NCBI GenBank assembly: GCA_030746295.1
Contig: JASLMY010000116.1
Location: 1-14,685 of the forward strand
Length of the DNA stretch: 14,685 nt
Reading direction: 5' to 3'
Origin: Alphaproteobacteria bacterium
GTDB taxonomy: Bacteria; Pseudomonadota; Alphaproteobacteria; GCA-2731375
Made by a program: the position numbers and the translations under genes. Below, piece after piece: positions 1 to 6,005 of the stretch. The notes below the pieces were generated by a model. It was not told the DNA's origin. It searched no databases and saw only the letters and a program-made list of their open reading frames with translations. Numbering within the stretch: the stretch's first letter is position 1; each line of letters opens with the position of its first letter.

Positions 1-1
1 C

Positions 2-685
2 AAGGAGGCCTATGTCGAAGAGGCGCTGCGGTTCAAGGAAATGGGCTGGACGGCGCACAAGCTGCACCCGCATGGCGAGCCAAAGGCGGACATCGAGATC
101 TCCGAGGCGGTGCGCTTGGGCGTCGGCGACGAGATGACGCTGATGCTGGATTCGATGTGGGCCTACAACTACGAGGATGCGCTCAGGGTCGGGCGCGCGA
201 TCGAAGAACTGGACTTCTACTGGTACGAGGACCCCTTGGTGGAGGAGGACATCTACAACTACGTCAAGCTGCACCAGAAGCTCGATATCCCGATCATGTC
301 GACAGAATACGCGCCCGGCCGCTTCTACGGCATGGCGCCCTGGATCATGCAGAACGCCACCGACATCCTGCGCGGCGACGTCGCCGTGACCGGCGGCATC
401 ACCCCGCTCGTCCGGCTCTGCCACATGGCCGAGGGCTTCAACATGCACTGCGAGATCCACCACGGCGGCAACTCGCTCAACAACGTCGCCAATTTGCACG
501 TCACGATGGCGGTGCCCAACTGCGAGTTCTTCGAGTTCTTCCCCTGCACCGGGGCCAACGAATACGGCCTGGTGGAGGACATCCAATATGTCGACGGGCG
601 GGTGCAGGCGCCGACGGCGCCCGGTCTCGGCTACGAGATCGACTGGGACCTGGTGCGCCGCGAGCATACGGTGACGCTCGAATAG
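2..685 (+). CDS. Enolase-superfamily (mandelate racemase/muconate lactonizing-like) enzyme, 5'-truncated
   Basis: The reading frame is open from base 2, so the gene starts upstream; 227 C-terminal residues are present, mostly the (beta/alpha)-barrel domain. Numbering from the first visible residue, the three metal-binding acids of the superfamily are visible: D50 in LMLDSMW, E76 in WYEDP and E102 in STEY. A basic KLH (K20, H22) lies where mandelate racemase-type enzymes carry KxK. D126 precedes TGGIT, followed by a His-rich segment HCEIHHGGN that should hold the second-face catalytic residue; which His acts is unclear from sequence alone. Family members abstract a proton alpha to a carboxylate, usually to dehydrate or epimerise acid sugars. 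The substrate here is unknown. It lies 59 bases before the EthD-like gene on the same strand and may share its transcript. Family assignment is firm; specificity is not. Confidence 0.88.
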   Translation, partial: KEAYVEEALRFKEMGWTAHKLHPHGEPKADIEISEAVRLGVGDEMTLMLDSMWAYNYEDALRVGRAIEELDFYWYEDPLVEEDIYNYVKLHQKLDIPIMSTEYAPGRFYGMAPWIMQNATDILRGDVAVTGGITPLVRLCHMAEGFNMHCEIHHGGNSLNNVANLHVTMAVPNCEFFEFFPCTGANEYGLVEDIQYVDGRVQAPTAPGLGYEIDWDLVRREHTVTLE

Positions 686-744
686 CCTGGCCTCACGCCT
701 CGCGCTAGACTGGGCCGGTTGAAAGCGGCAAATGAGGTGAGGGC

Positions 745-1479
745 ATGAGCGCATCGAGACCCCCGGAGACGCCTGGCGCGAAGATGCAGTACCTGATCAA
801 GCGCCGGAAAACGACGACCCGTGAGGAGTTGATCGCGCACTGGTTCGCCAACCACATGCCGGCCGTCATCGCCCGGCAGGATACGAACCGTGCCGCCGGC
901 GAGCTCTCCGCGACGCGGTACGTCGCCACGCTCTTCGACCCCGAGCCCGACAAGGCGCGGGCCTGGGACGGCGTCGCGCAGCTCTGGTACGAGCGGGCGT
1001 TGCCACAGCCCGACACCCCGCACGGGCAGGCGCCGACCGATACCTTTCAAGAGAAGGTGGAACCCTATCTGCCCTGGGCGACCCGCGAATACGTCGTCAT
1101 GGACGGCGCCCTGCCATTGGACCCGCCGACCCTGAACCCGCCGTTTCCGTGCACGCGGAGCGGCTTCTTCAAGATCACCTTCCTGGTCAGTATCCAGAAG
1201 GGCGGCGACGTGAGCGCGCTCTTCGATCATTGGCTGGACGTCCACGTCCCCAACGTCCGCCAGACCATGGAGGCCGTGGGCGGCTTTCGCTATGCGGTGA
1301 GCCACAGCCTGGAGCCGGAGACGGCGCCTCACGTCGGGATGGCGGAGCTCTACTTCCCCAACGCCTCCGGCTGGGCCCGCTACCGGGCGACGATCCGCCC
1401 GGACGGCATGCAGCAGTGGGTCGATTATGACGCCACGCAGATCTTCCAGAGCGGCACCGAAATGGTCGGCATCCCCTGA
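745..1479 (+). CDS. Tandem EthD-like (dimeric alpha-beta barrel) protein
   Basis: A 244-residue protein that reads as two EthD-like ferredoxin-fold halves. The first half (about residues 14-118) begins MQYLIKRRKTTT and contains REELIAHWFANHMPAV. The second (about 141-244) begins FFKITFLVS and contains LFDHWLDVHVPNV. Both carry the beta strand followed by an H-W-x-x-x-H-x-P helix typical of EthD/REDY proteins. EthD itself is needed for ethyl tert-butyl ether degradation, but most relatives are of unknown role, acting as small isomerases, lyases or monooxygenase-like proteins. The start at 745 is preceded by a good ribosome site, GAGGTGAGGG; the in-frame ATG at 784 has none. No signal peptide or membrane segment is seen, so it is probably cytosolic. 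It follows the enolase-family gene, which suggests a shared catabolic role (inference). Its stop lies 9 bases from the stop of the convergent cupin gene. Confidence 0.78.
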   Translation: MSASRPPETPGAKMQYLIKRRKTTTREELIAHWFANHMPAVIARQDTNRAAGELSATRYVATLFDPEPDKARAWDGVAQLWYERALPQPDTPHGQAPTDTFQEKVEPYLPWATREYVVMDGALPLDPPTLNPPFPCTRSGFFKITFLVSIQKGGDVSALFDHWLDVHVPNVRQTMEAVGGFRYAVSHSLEPETAPHVGMAELYFPNASGWARYRATIRPDGMQQWVDYDATQIFQSGTEMVGIP

Positions 1480-1488
1480 GGTGCGGCG

Positions 1489-1758
1489 TTAGCTTTCGCG
1501 CCGGCCGGCGACGTAGACCACGTCCTCAGGCCCGACCGCTTCGGCATGCACCGTATCCCGGTCGACGGCGCACCAGTCGCCCGCGCCGTAGGTCTGTGCC
1601 TGGCCGTCCCGGGCAATCGTGATCTCGCCCGACAGCACGAAGACACGGGCATCGAAAGGATGAGTGTGGTCGGGCACCACCGTGCCGGCCGCCATGCCGC
1701 CTTCCTTTATCTCGAATCCATCGCGCATCAGCTCGGCCTCGAAGGTCTCGCGATCCAT
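1489..1758 (-). CDS. Small single-domain cupin protein
   Basis: An 89-residue protein covering one cupin fold. Cupin motif 1 is partly kept: HTH (H31, H33) is followed by VFVLSGEITI, but the usual glutamate 3-4 residues after the second His is absent; D36 is the nearest acid. Motif 2 is GAGDWCAVDRDTVH, with H71 as the third likely metal ligand. Many small cupins of this type bind one divalent metal and act as isomerases, dioxygenases or sugar-binding proteins; no activity can be assigned. On the minus strand the start at 1758 is preceded by an AGGGG ribosome site about 10 bases upstream. It converges on the EthD-like gene. The missing Glu suggests a 2-His or 2-His/Asp variant site (inference). 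Confidence 0.78.
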   Translation of the reverse strand: MDRETFEAELMRDGFEIKEGGMAAGTVVPDHTHPFDARVFVLSGEITIARDGQAQTYGAGDWCAVDRDTVHAEAVGPEDVVYVAGRRES

Positions 1759-1930
1759 GCTTCTGGTCCCCTAGGTCATGCCGGCGTCCCCGTCCGGCCG
1801 GCCGATCATCGCAACTGCCACCGCCCCCGGCAAGCCGGCGGTACCGTCGGCGTACCCTATCGTGCTGGCGCCCGCCCGCGGGCCGGGTCATGGTCGCTAT
1901 GGACACATGAACAGATATGAATAATTGAAT
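1759..1930. other. Non-coding stretch upstream of the cupin, with an AT-rich patch
   Basis: This is the first part of a 424-base gap between divergent genes (cupin on minus, solute-binding protein on plus). Bases 1759-1895 are GC-rich and show nothing convincing. Bases 1900-1930 are markedly AT-rich for this genome and include TATGAATAAT (1916-1925), which could supply a -10 box for plus-strand transcription into the structured segment that follows; no good -35 hexamer was found at the right distance. The same patch could also serve the minus-strand cupin gene. Confidence 0.35.
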
Positions 1931-2057
1931 GTGTTCGGTTTCCGGATTGCGTCTGCCAAGGGCGACGGACCGACGTTCGAAAGAACGCGCAGGCGAGCGC
2001 GAAGTGCCGCCTTGGGGGAGAGGGGACGACACGAAGCTCTTGAGAGGCTTCGTTTTT
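1931..2057 (+). ncRNA. Candidate structured RNA (sRNA or leader) ending at an intrinsic terminator
   Basis: By-eye folding gives a rod-like structure. An imperfect outer stem pairs 1931-1934 with 2029-2032, 1936-1937 with 2027-2028 and 1939-1943 with 2022-2026 (two G.U pairs). An asymmetric open region follows (1944-1955 against 2016-2021). An inner stem pairs 1956-1961 (CCAAGG) with 2010-2015 (CCTTGG), extended by 1963-1964 with 2008-2009. Inside is a perfect 5-bp hairpin with a GAAA tetraloop (1974-1987), then a small CGC/GCG hairpin. A terminator follows directly. A rod with a central bubble recalls 6S RNA, but I cannot confirm that family: no diagnostic sequence was recognised, and the 3' end here is a terminator hairpin. 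It may instead be a 5' leader of the solute-binding protein gene, whose start is 126 bases past the terminator. Confidence 0.3.
2031..2057 (+). terminator. Rho-independent terminator
   Basis: A perfect 7-bp stem, ACGAAGC (2031-2037) with GCTTCGT (2047-2053), closes a 9-base loop that can gain two more pairs with a one-base bulge. Five consecutive T residues occupy 2053-2057. The reverse orientation has no T-run, so it acts on plus-strand transcripts. No gene ends just before it on that strand, so it ends either a non-coding RNA or a leader transcript. Confidence 0.65.
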
Positions 2058-2182
2058 CCGTCTTATTCAATGGCGTCACCACCCGTCAGGCCGGCCATGG
2101 CGGACGCTGTCGGAACGACGGGGCGCCGAGCTTCGAGAAGGGTCGGGGCTGGCGAAGGCTCCAGTATTAGAAGGGGGGATCG

Positions 2183-3142
2183 ATGAGAAAGATATTCACC
2201 GCGACCATCGCGGGCGCCATGGCCAGTCTGCTGGCGCTGTCGGCGCCGGCGCAGGACGCAGGCCACAACAAGGACTACCGGACCTTTCACGCCGACGGCC
2301 ATATCGACTACGGCAAGATCGGTGATTCCTATACGGCGGATCTGGTGCTCTATCTTGCCGGCAACCAGTTCATGGTCATGGAAGAGCTGATCCGCGACTT
2401 CCAGAACCGCAACCCGACGATCAAGTCGATCTATGTCGAGACGATCCCGCCAGGGCAGATCTTCAAGGGCCAGATCCTGAAGCAGGGCCAGATCGACGGC
2501 CAGAACACGGCCCAGAACCCGGACGTCTTCGCCAGCGTCAACTTGGGCCACCTGAAGAAGCTCAAGGCCAAGGGCCTGATGGAGACCTACGCCATCTACA
2601 CCCACAACAAGCTGGAGCTGATGGTGGCGGCGGGCAACTCGAAGGGGATCAAGGGTGTGGAAGACCTGGCCCGCGACGACCTGGTGCAATCGCACCCGAA
2701 CCCCCTCACCGAGGGCATCTTCAAGTTCTACGGCTCCGCCATGCTGAAGGACGCGGGCCTCTACGAGAAGGTGACCGCCAACGCCATGTGCAAGAGCTGC
2801 TGGGCGATCGAAGGCAAGACCTGGTTCACCTCGCGCCATCACCGCGAGACCCCGGACCGCATCGAGAAGGGCACGGCCGACGTCGGCATCGTCTGGACCA
2901 CCGAGGTGATCGAGGCCAAGAAGCACGGCCGCAAGATCGACGGTGTGGCGATCCCGGCACCGCTGAACAAGGCCCAGGTCGTCGGCTACGCAATCGGTGC
3001 CTTGAAGACCGGCCGCAATCAGGCCAACGCCAAGACCTATCTCGACTACCTGGCCACGGCCACGGCGCAGGAGATCTATGGCAAGTACGGCTTCGTCGCC
3101 GCCTCGGCAGAGGAACTGAAGCTGAAGCCGATCCCGCAGTGA
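2183..3142 (+). CDS. Periplasmic solute-binding protein of an ABC-type transporter (PBP type 2 fold)
   Basis: A 319-residue protein with a Sec signal peptide: MRK, a hydrophobic stretch to about residue 20, and a likely signal peptidase I site after A-P-A (residue 23). The mature part resembles class 2 periplasmic binding proteins of the molybdate/sulfate/iron group: VLYLAGNQFMVMEELIRDF after the first strand, the hinge-region ADVGIVWTTE near residues 232-241, and a VVGYAIGALK strand near 266-275. Its only two cysteines form CKSC (C203, C206), probably a periplasmic disulfide or metal site; H219 and H220 lie close by. The ligand is not identifiable. A strong ribosome site (AAGGGGGGA) precedes the ATG. 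No permease or ATPase gene is adjacent, so partners must be elsewhere. Its leader may be regulated by the terminator upstream. Confidence 0.82.
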   Translation: MRKIFTATIAGAMASLLALSAPAQDAGHNKDYRTFHADGHIDYGKIGDSYTADLVLYLAGNQFMVMEELIRDFQNRNPTIKSIYVETIPPGQIFKGQILKQGQIDGQNTAQNPDVFASVNLGHLKKLKAKGLMETYAIYTHNKLELMVAAGNSKGIKGVEDLARDDLVQSHPNPLTEGIFKFYGSAMLKDAGLYEKVTANAMCKSCWAIEGKTWFTSRHHRETPDRIEKGTADVGIVWTTEVIEAKKHGRKIDGVAIPAPLNKAQVVGYAIGALKTGRNQANAKTYLDYLATATAQEIYGKYGFVAASAEELKLKPIPQ

Positions 3143-3200
3143 GGCCCGGCGGGGCGGGCTGCTCGAAAGGCGGGAATCGGCGAACGCGGGCGGTGCGGCG

Positions 3201-3995
3201 TCAGAGGCTCAAGCCGCCGTCGAGCACGATCGTCTGCCCGGTCATGTAGTCCGACGCGCTCGAGGCGAGGTAGAGGGCGAGATAGCCGACTTCCTCGAGC
3301 TCGCCGGGCCGGCCCAGCGGCACGACCTGCTTTGCTCTTTCGCCCGTCTGCCGCAGCCGCTCCTCGCCGACGGTGACGACGTCGGGGAAGAGGCCTGGCG
3401 CGATGCAGTTCACCTGCACGCCGTGCGGCGCCCATTCGAGGGCCTGGGCCCGGGTGAAGCCCGCCAGCGCGGTCTTGGCGGTGGTGTAGAGGACCATCTC
3501 GCCGCCGCCCTGGTGCCCGGTCCACGACGAGATGTTGATCACCTTGCCCGAGCCGCGCGCCAACATGTGTGGCCCGACGGCGCGGGTGCAGAGCAGCGCC
3601 TCGCTCAGGTTGATGTCGATGATGAAGGCGAGGTCGTCGTCGGAGATTGGTATCCCATCGTTCTCGTCGCCCGGCAGGCCGACCAGAGGCGTCCGGATGG
3701 AATCGCCGAGGCCGTTCACCAGCACGTCGATGCGCCCGAAGGCGGCCAGCGCCTGCTCGACGGCGTCTCGGGCGCCCTCGGGCTTGGTGACGTCGGCAAC
3801 GACGGGCAGGACGCGCCGACCCGTCGCCTCGGAAAGTTCGTTCGCCAGCGGCACGACGTGGCGATCCGTCAGGGCGTTGATCGCCACCTCCGCCCCGGCC
3901 TCCGCCAGTACCCGCGCAACCCCCTTGCCGATGCCGCGCCCGGCCCCCGTCACCAGCACGACCCGACCGGAAACATCGAACGCGTCCGGTATCAT
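3201..3995 (-). CDS. Short-chain dehydrogenase/reductase (SDR), classical type
   Basis: A 264-residue NAD(P)-dependent oxidoreductase. The cofactor motif TGAGRGIG is at residues 16-23, the NNAG-equivalent is NGLG (94-97), the catalytic tetrad is N129, S157, Y170 and K174 (YTTAK), and the C-terminus ends in the typical GQTIVLDGG. Length matches the FabG-like classical family. The segment GLPGDENDGIPIS (about 107-118) is a somewhat long substrate-loop insert before the helix leading to N129. The start at 3995 was chosen because the fold begins there; an in-frame ATG at 4028 would add eleven residues of Arg-rich, unconserved-looking sequence. It converges on the solute-binding protein gene 58 bases away. 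The substrate is unknown; oxidation of a hydroxy acid or polyol would fit the neighbourhood (inference). Confidence 0.88.
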   Translation of the reverse strand: MIPDAFDVSGRVVLVTGAGRGIGKGVARVLAEAGAEVAINALTDRHVVPLANELSEATGRRVLPVVADVTKPEGARDAVEQALAAFGRIDVLVNGLGDSIRTPLVGLPGDENDGIPISDDDLAFIIDINLSEALLCTRAVGPHMLARGSGKVINISSWTGHQGGGEMVLYTTAKTALAGFTRAQALEWAPHGVQVNCIAPGLFPDVVTVGEERLRQTGERAKQVVPLGRPGELEEVGYLALYLASSASDYMTGQTIVLDGGLSL

Positions 3996-4208
3996 CCTGC
4001 GCCCCCGGGCTGCCGGTCGGTGGTCCAATCGAGGCTGCTAGCCGCGGTTTTCATGGCGTGCATTGCCGCACAACTGAAAGCCGGCGGCAAGGGGTGGGGC
4101 GGCTCGCGCCCGTTGCTTCCCTACGCCAGTAGCCGCCACTTGTCCTGTGCTCGGGCACCGGCCGAGTGTAGACTGATCGGTCACAATCCATCAGCCAGGG
4201 AGGCGAAG
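3996..4208. other. Divergent intergenic region between the SDR and GYD genes
   Basis: A 213-base region from which both flanking genes are read outward. It must contain their promoters, but no hexamer pair with good spacing stood out. TAGACT (4169-4174) is a possible -10 for the GYD gene; the nearest TTGTCC (4140-4145) is 23 bases away, too far to be convincing. No terminator or structured RNA was seen. Confidence 0.3.
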
Positions 4209-4541
4209 ATGGCATATTACCTGTTTACGGGAAGCTATACGACGGACGCGATCAAGACCATGGTGGCAAATCCCCAGGATCGCGAGGCGGCGGCGCGCGC
4301 GGCGGCCGAGGCGGTCGGCGCGAAGCTGCACAGCTTCTTCTTCACCTTCGGTCAGTCCGACGTGATCGCCATCATCGAGGCCGACGACGACATCGCCATG
4401 TCGGCCATTTCGCTGACGGTCGGTGCCAGCGGGTCGGTGGCGCATGGCGCGACGACCAAGCTTCTGACCGCGGCGGAAGCGATGGCGGCGATGGCCCGCG
4501 CCAAGGACGCAACGGGCAGCTACAGCCCGCCCGGCAGCTGA
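4209..4541 (+). CDS. GYD domain protein
   Basis: A 110-residue small protein matching the GYD family: MAYYLFTGSYTTDAIKTM at the N-terminus, the central strand-turn FFFTFGQSDVIAIIEA (FGQSD in place of the family-naming G-Y-D), and the C-terminal LTAAEAMAAMARA helix. The family forms a ferredoxin-like alpha/beta barrel of unknown function, often found as small cytosolic oligomers. An AGGGAGG ribosome site (4197-4203) five bases upstream fixes the start at 4209; the frame stays open far upstream, but that part is antisense to the SDR gene and is not coding. The stop is 40 bases from the end of convergent erpA. No membrane segment or signal is present. Confidence 0.8.
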   Translation: MAYYLFTGSYTTDAIKTMVANPQDREAAARAAAEAVGAKLHSFFFTFGQSDVIAIIEADDDIAMSAISLTVGASGSVAHGATTKLLTAAEAMAAMARAKDATGSYSPPGS

Positions 4542-4581
4542 GGCGCGACGCTATCGCGATGGTGCGGCAGGCGAGACCCGT

Positions 4582-4929
4582 CTAGATCGAAAACGACGTG
4601 CCGCAGCCACAGGCGGCCTGGGCATTGGGGTTGTCGATGCGGAAGGCGGCGCCGATCAGGTCCTCGACGAAGTCGATCTTGGCCCCGCCCAGAAACTCCA
4701 GCGACATGCTGTCGATCAGGACCGCGACGCCGTCCCGCTCCAGCACCAGGTCGTCGTCGTTTACCTGATCGTCGAAGTCGAAGGTGTATTGAAAGCCCGA
4801 GCAGCCGCCCCCGGCCACGGCGACGCGGAGCTTGAGGTCGGGCCGGTCCTCGGCGGCGATCAACTGGGCGACGCGCTTGGCGGCGCTCGCCGTCACACTC
4901 ACCGTCGCTGCCGTGTCCTGTTCCGTCAT
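4582..4929 (-). CDS. erpA: Iron-sulfur cluster A-type carrier/insertion protein
   Basis: A 115-residue HesB/IscA/ErpA-family protein that carries and delivers Fe-S clusters to apoproteins in the cytosol. The three conserved cluster-binding cysteines are present: C43 in GGGCSGFQY, and C107 and C109 in the C-terminal ACGCGTSF. Conserved AA..R and [17 protein letters not shown] stretches are also seen. ErpA is preferred over IscA because alphaproteobacteria commonly carry erpA facing away from dgt, as here (with one gene between), and because no isc or suf genes are nearby. It has its own promoter candidate just upstream, with an extended -10 inside an inverted repeat. Length is normal for the family. 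Confidence 0.87.
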   Translation of the reverse strand: MTEQDTAATVSVTASAAKRVAQLIAAEDRPDLKLRVAVAGGGCSGFQYTFDFDDQVNDDDLVLERDGVAVLIDSMSLEFLGGAKIDFVEDLIGAAFRIDNPNAQAACGCGTSFSI

Positions 4930-4951
4930 GACCCCGTTCCCGTGTGCTCAC

Positions 4952-4973
4952 GCCGATCATAGCACGGATCGGC
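4952..4973. repeat. Perfect inverted repeat over the erpA -10 box
   Basis: GCCGATC (4952-4958) and GATCGGC (4967-4973) are perfect 7-bp inverted repeats with an 8-base spacer. The probable -10 hexamer of erpA overlaps the left arm and spacer. The position suits a repressor operator, or the 5' part of a short mRNA hairpin. It has no T-run in either direction, so a terminator for the upstream dehydrogenase gene is unlikely. Confidence 0.5.
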
Positions 4974-4984
4974 AAGACCTTAAG
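4956..4984 (-). promoter_or_regulatory. Candidate erpA promoter (extended -10)
   Basis: On the minus strand TGCTATGAT (4956-4964) is an extended -10 box: TGn followed by TATGAT, five of six bases matching the consensus. A weak -35 (CTTAAG or TTAAGG) lies 16-17 bases upstream. Transcription would begin about 20 bases before the erpA ATG. An operator-like inverted repeat overlaps the box. Confidence 0.45.
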
Positions 4985-5004
4985 TAATGCCGGCGGTGGC
5001 GTTG

Positions 5005-5925
5005 TCAAACCTTGGGCACCAGGGCGTCGCGCAGGGTCTCGATGCCACGGATCAGAAGGCGCCGGGCGGCCTCGGGCGAGATCCAAGCGGCATGCGGCGT
5101 CAGCGTGACGTTCTCGATGCCGCGCAAGGGATGGTCGGCCGGCAGCGGCTCTTCGGCATAGACGTCGAGGGCGGCGTGGCCGATATGCCCGGCCTCGAGG
5201 GCTTCGATCAGCGCATCCTCGTCGATGAGGGCGCCGCGGGCGGTATTGACCAGCACCGCCTCCGGCCTAAGCAACGCCAGTCTGCGGCGGTCCAAGATCT
5301 GCTCGGTCTCGGGCGTCGCCGCCAGGTGCAAGCTCAAGACGTCGGCACCGGCGACGACCGCGTCGATCTCGGCGAAGCGCGCCGGCACACCGTCGGGCAG
5401 GCCGCTGCGGCTCCAAGCCACCACCTCCATGCCGAGCGCGGCGCCGAGCCGTGCCATCTCTTGGCCGATGCCGCCGAGGCCAAGGATGCCAAGCGTCTTG
5501 CCCCGAAGCTCGACGCCGCCTTGGCGTGGCTCCCAGCCGCCGTCGCGCATCAGCCGGTCCATGGCGGCGATGCTGCGCACACCGGCCAGCATCAGGGCCA
5601 GCGTGTGCTCGGCGACGGTGCGGTCGCCATAGCGGGTGACGTTCAGCACCTTCACACCACGGCGCTCGGCGGTGTCCATGTCGATGTAACTGGTGGCGCC
5701 GATGCCGAGGAAGACCATGACCTCGAGGTCGGGACAAGCGCCAAGGACCTCGGCGCCGAGATAGGTGTGACCGTTCAGGACGCCCCGATTCTCCCCGATC
5801 AGACCGGCCAGGGCGTCGGCCGCCGGCTCCGCCCGGTGCACCGCGAGCTCGGGCCAGAGGGCCTGCATCTCGTCGTCGTAGTGGGCCAGCATGGGCCCGG
5901 TGCAGTCGATGTAGATCGCGCTCAT
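5005..5925 (-). CDS. D-isomer-specific 2-hydroxyacid dehydrogenase, NAD(P)-dependent
   Basis: A 306-residue member of the D-2-hydroxyacid dehydrogenase family, which interconverts 2-hydroxy acids and 2-keto acids. The Rossmann motif GLGGIG is at residues 149-154. The catalytic residues are intact: R230 in NTARGAL, E259 in AEEPLP and H278 in TPHAAW. NVTRYGDRTVAEHTLALML (95-113) is the usual hinge helix of phosphoglycerate and glycerate dehydrogenase relatives. The length is that of a stand-alone enzyme without an ACT domain, so a serA role is less likely. A GAGG ribosome site precedes the start at 5925. It sits between erpA and dgt, where alphaproteobacteria often have nothing, and reads towards erpA with about 75 bases between them. 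Substrate could be glyoxylate, hydroxypyruvate or a longer keto acid. Confidence 0.88.
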   Translation of the reverse strand: MSAIYIDCTGPMLAHYDDEMQALWPELAVHRAEPAADALAGLIGENRGVLNGHTYLGAEVLGACPDLEVMVFLGIGATSYIDMDTAERRGVKVLNVTRYGDRTVAEHTLALMLAGVRSIAAMDRLMRDGGWEPRQGGVELRGKTLGILGLGGIGQEMARLGAALGMEVVAWSRSGLPDGVPARFAEIDAVVAGADVLSLHLAATPETEQILDRRRLALLRPEAVLVNTARGALIDEDALIEALEAGHIGHAALDVYAEEPLPADHPLRGIENVTLTPHAAWISPEAARRLLIRGIETLRDALVPKV

Positions 5926-5941
5926 CCGACGCCTCGCCCTG

Positions 5942-5970
5942 TTGCCGCGGCCCGCTATCTATACTATGGC
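5942..5970. promoter_or_regulatory. AT-rich promoter patch between the dehydrogenase and dgt
   Basis: Within the 80-base divergent gap, TATCTATACTAT (5956-5967) stands out from GC-rich surroundings. For dgt, TATACT (5960-5965) matches five of six -10 bases but lacks a good -35; TTGCCG (5942-5947) with TATGGC (5965-5970) gives 17-base spacing but a weaker -10. On the minus strand TAGTATAGATA could serve the dehydrogenase gene. Confidence 0.3.
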
Positions 5971-6005
5971 GACAGGGAGGCCAGAAGACGACGGCGGCGA
6001 AGAGA

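Noticed and set aside
1526..2032. Minus-strand frame of 168 codons across the cupin and its upstream gap
   Set aside because: It overlaps the cupin in another frame, is Arg/Gly-rich and shows no domain; the cupin frame has the motifs.
1931..2057. Identification of the structured segment as SRP RNA, tmRNA, RNase P RNA, a tRNA or a TPP/cobalamin riboswitch
   Set aside because: None of the diagnostic conserved sequences of these families could be found; only a loose 6S-like shape remains, which is reported as a candidate.
2040..2069. Possible sigma-70 promoter TTGAGA-N18-TATTCA before the solute-binding protein gene
   Set aside because: The -35 falls inside the terminator loop and the -10 matches only three consensus bases; the AT content is explained by the terminator and its T-run.
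3143..3200. GCCCG/CGGGC hairpin between the convergent solute-binding and SDR genes
   Set aside because: A five-base GC stem without a T-run is expected by chance in such GC-rich DNA.
3423..4208. Upstream extension of the GYD-domain frame
   Set aside because: This part is antisense to the SDR gene and unlike any GYD protein; the ribosome site at 4197-4203 sets the start at 4209.
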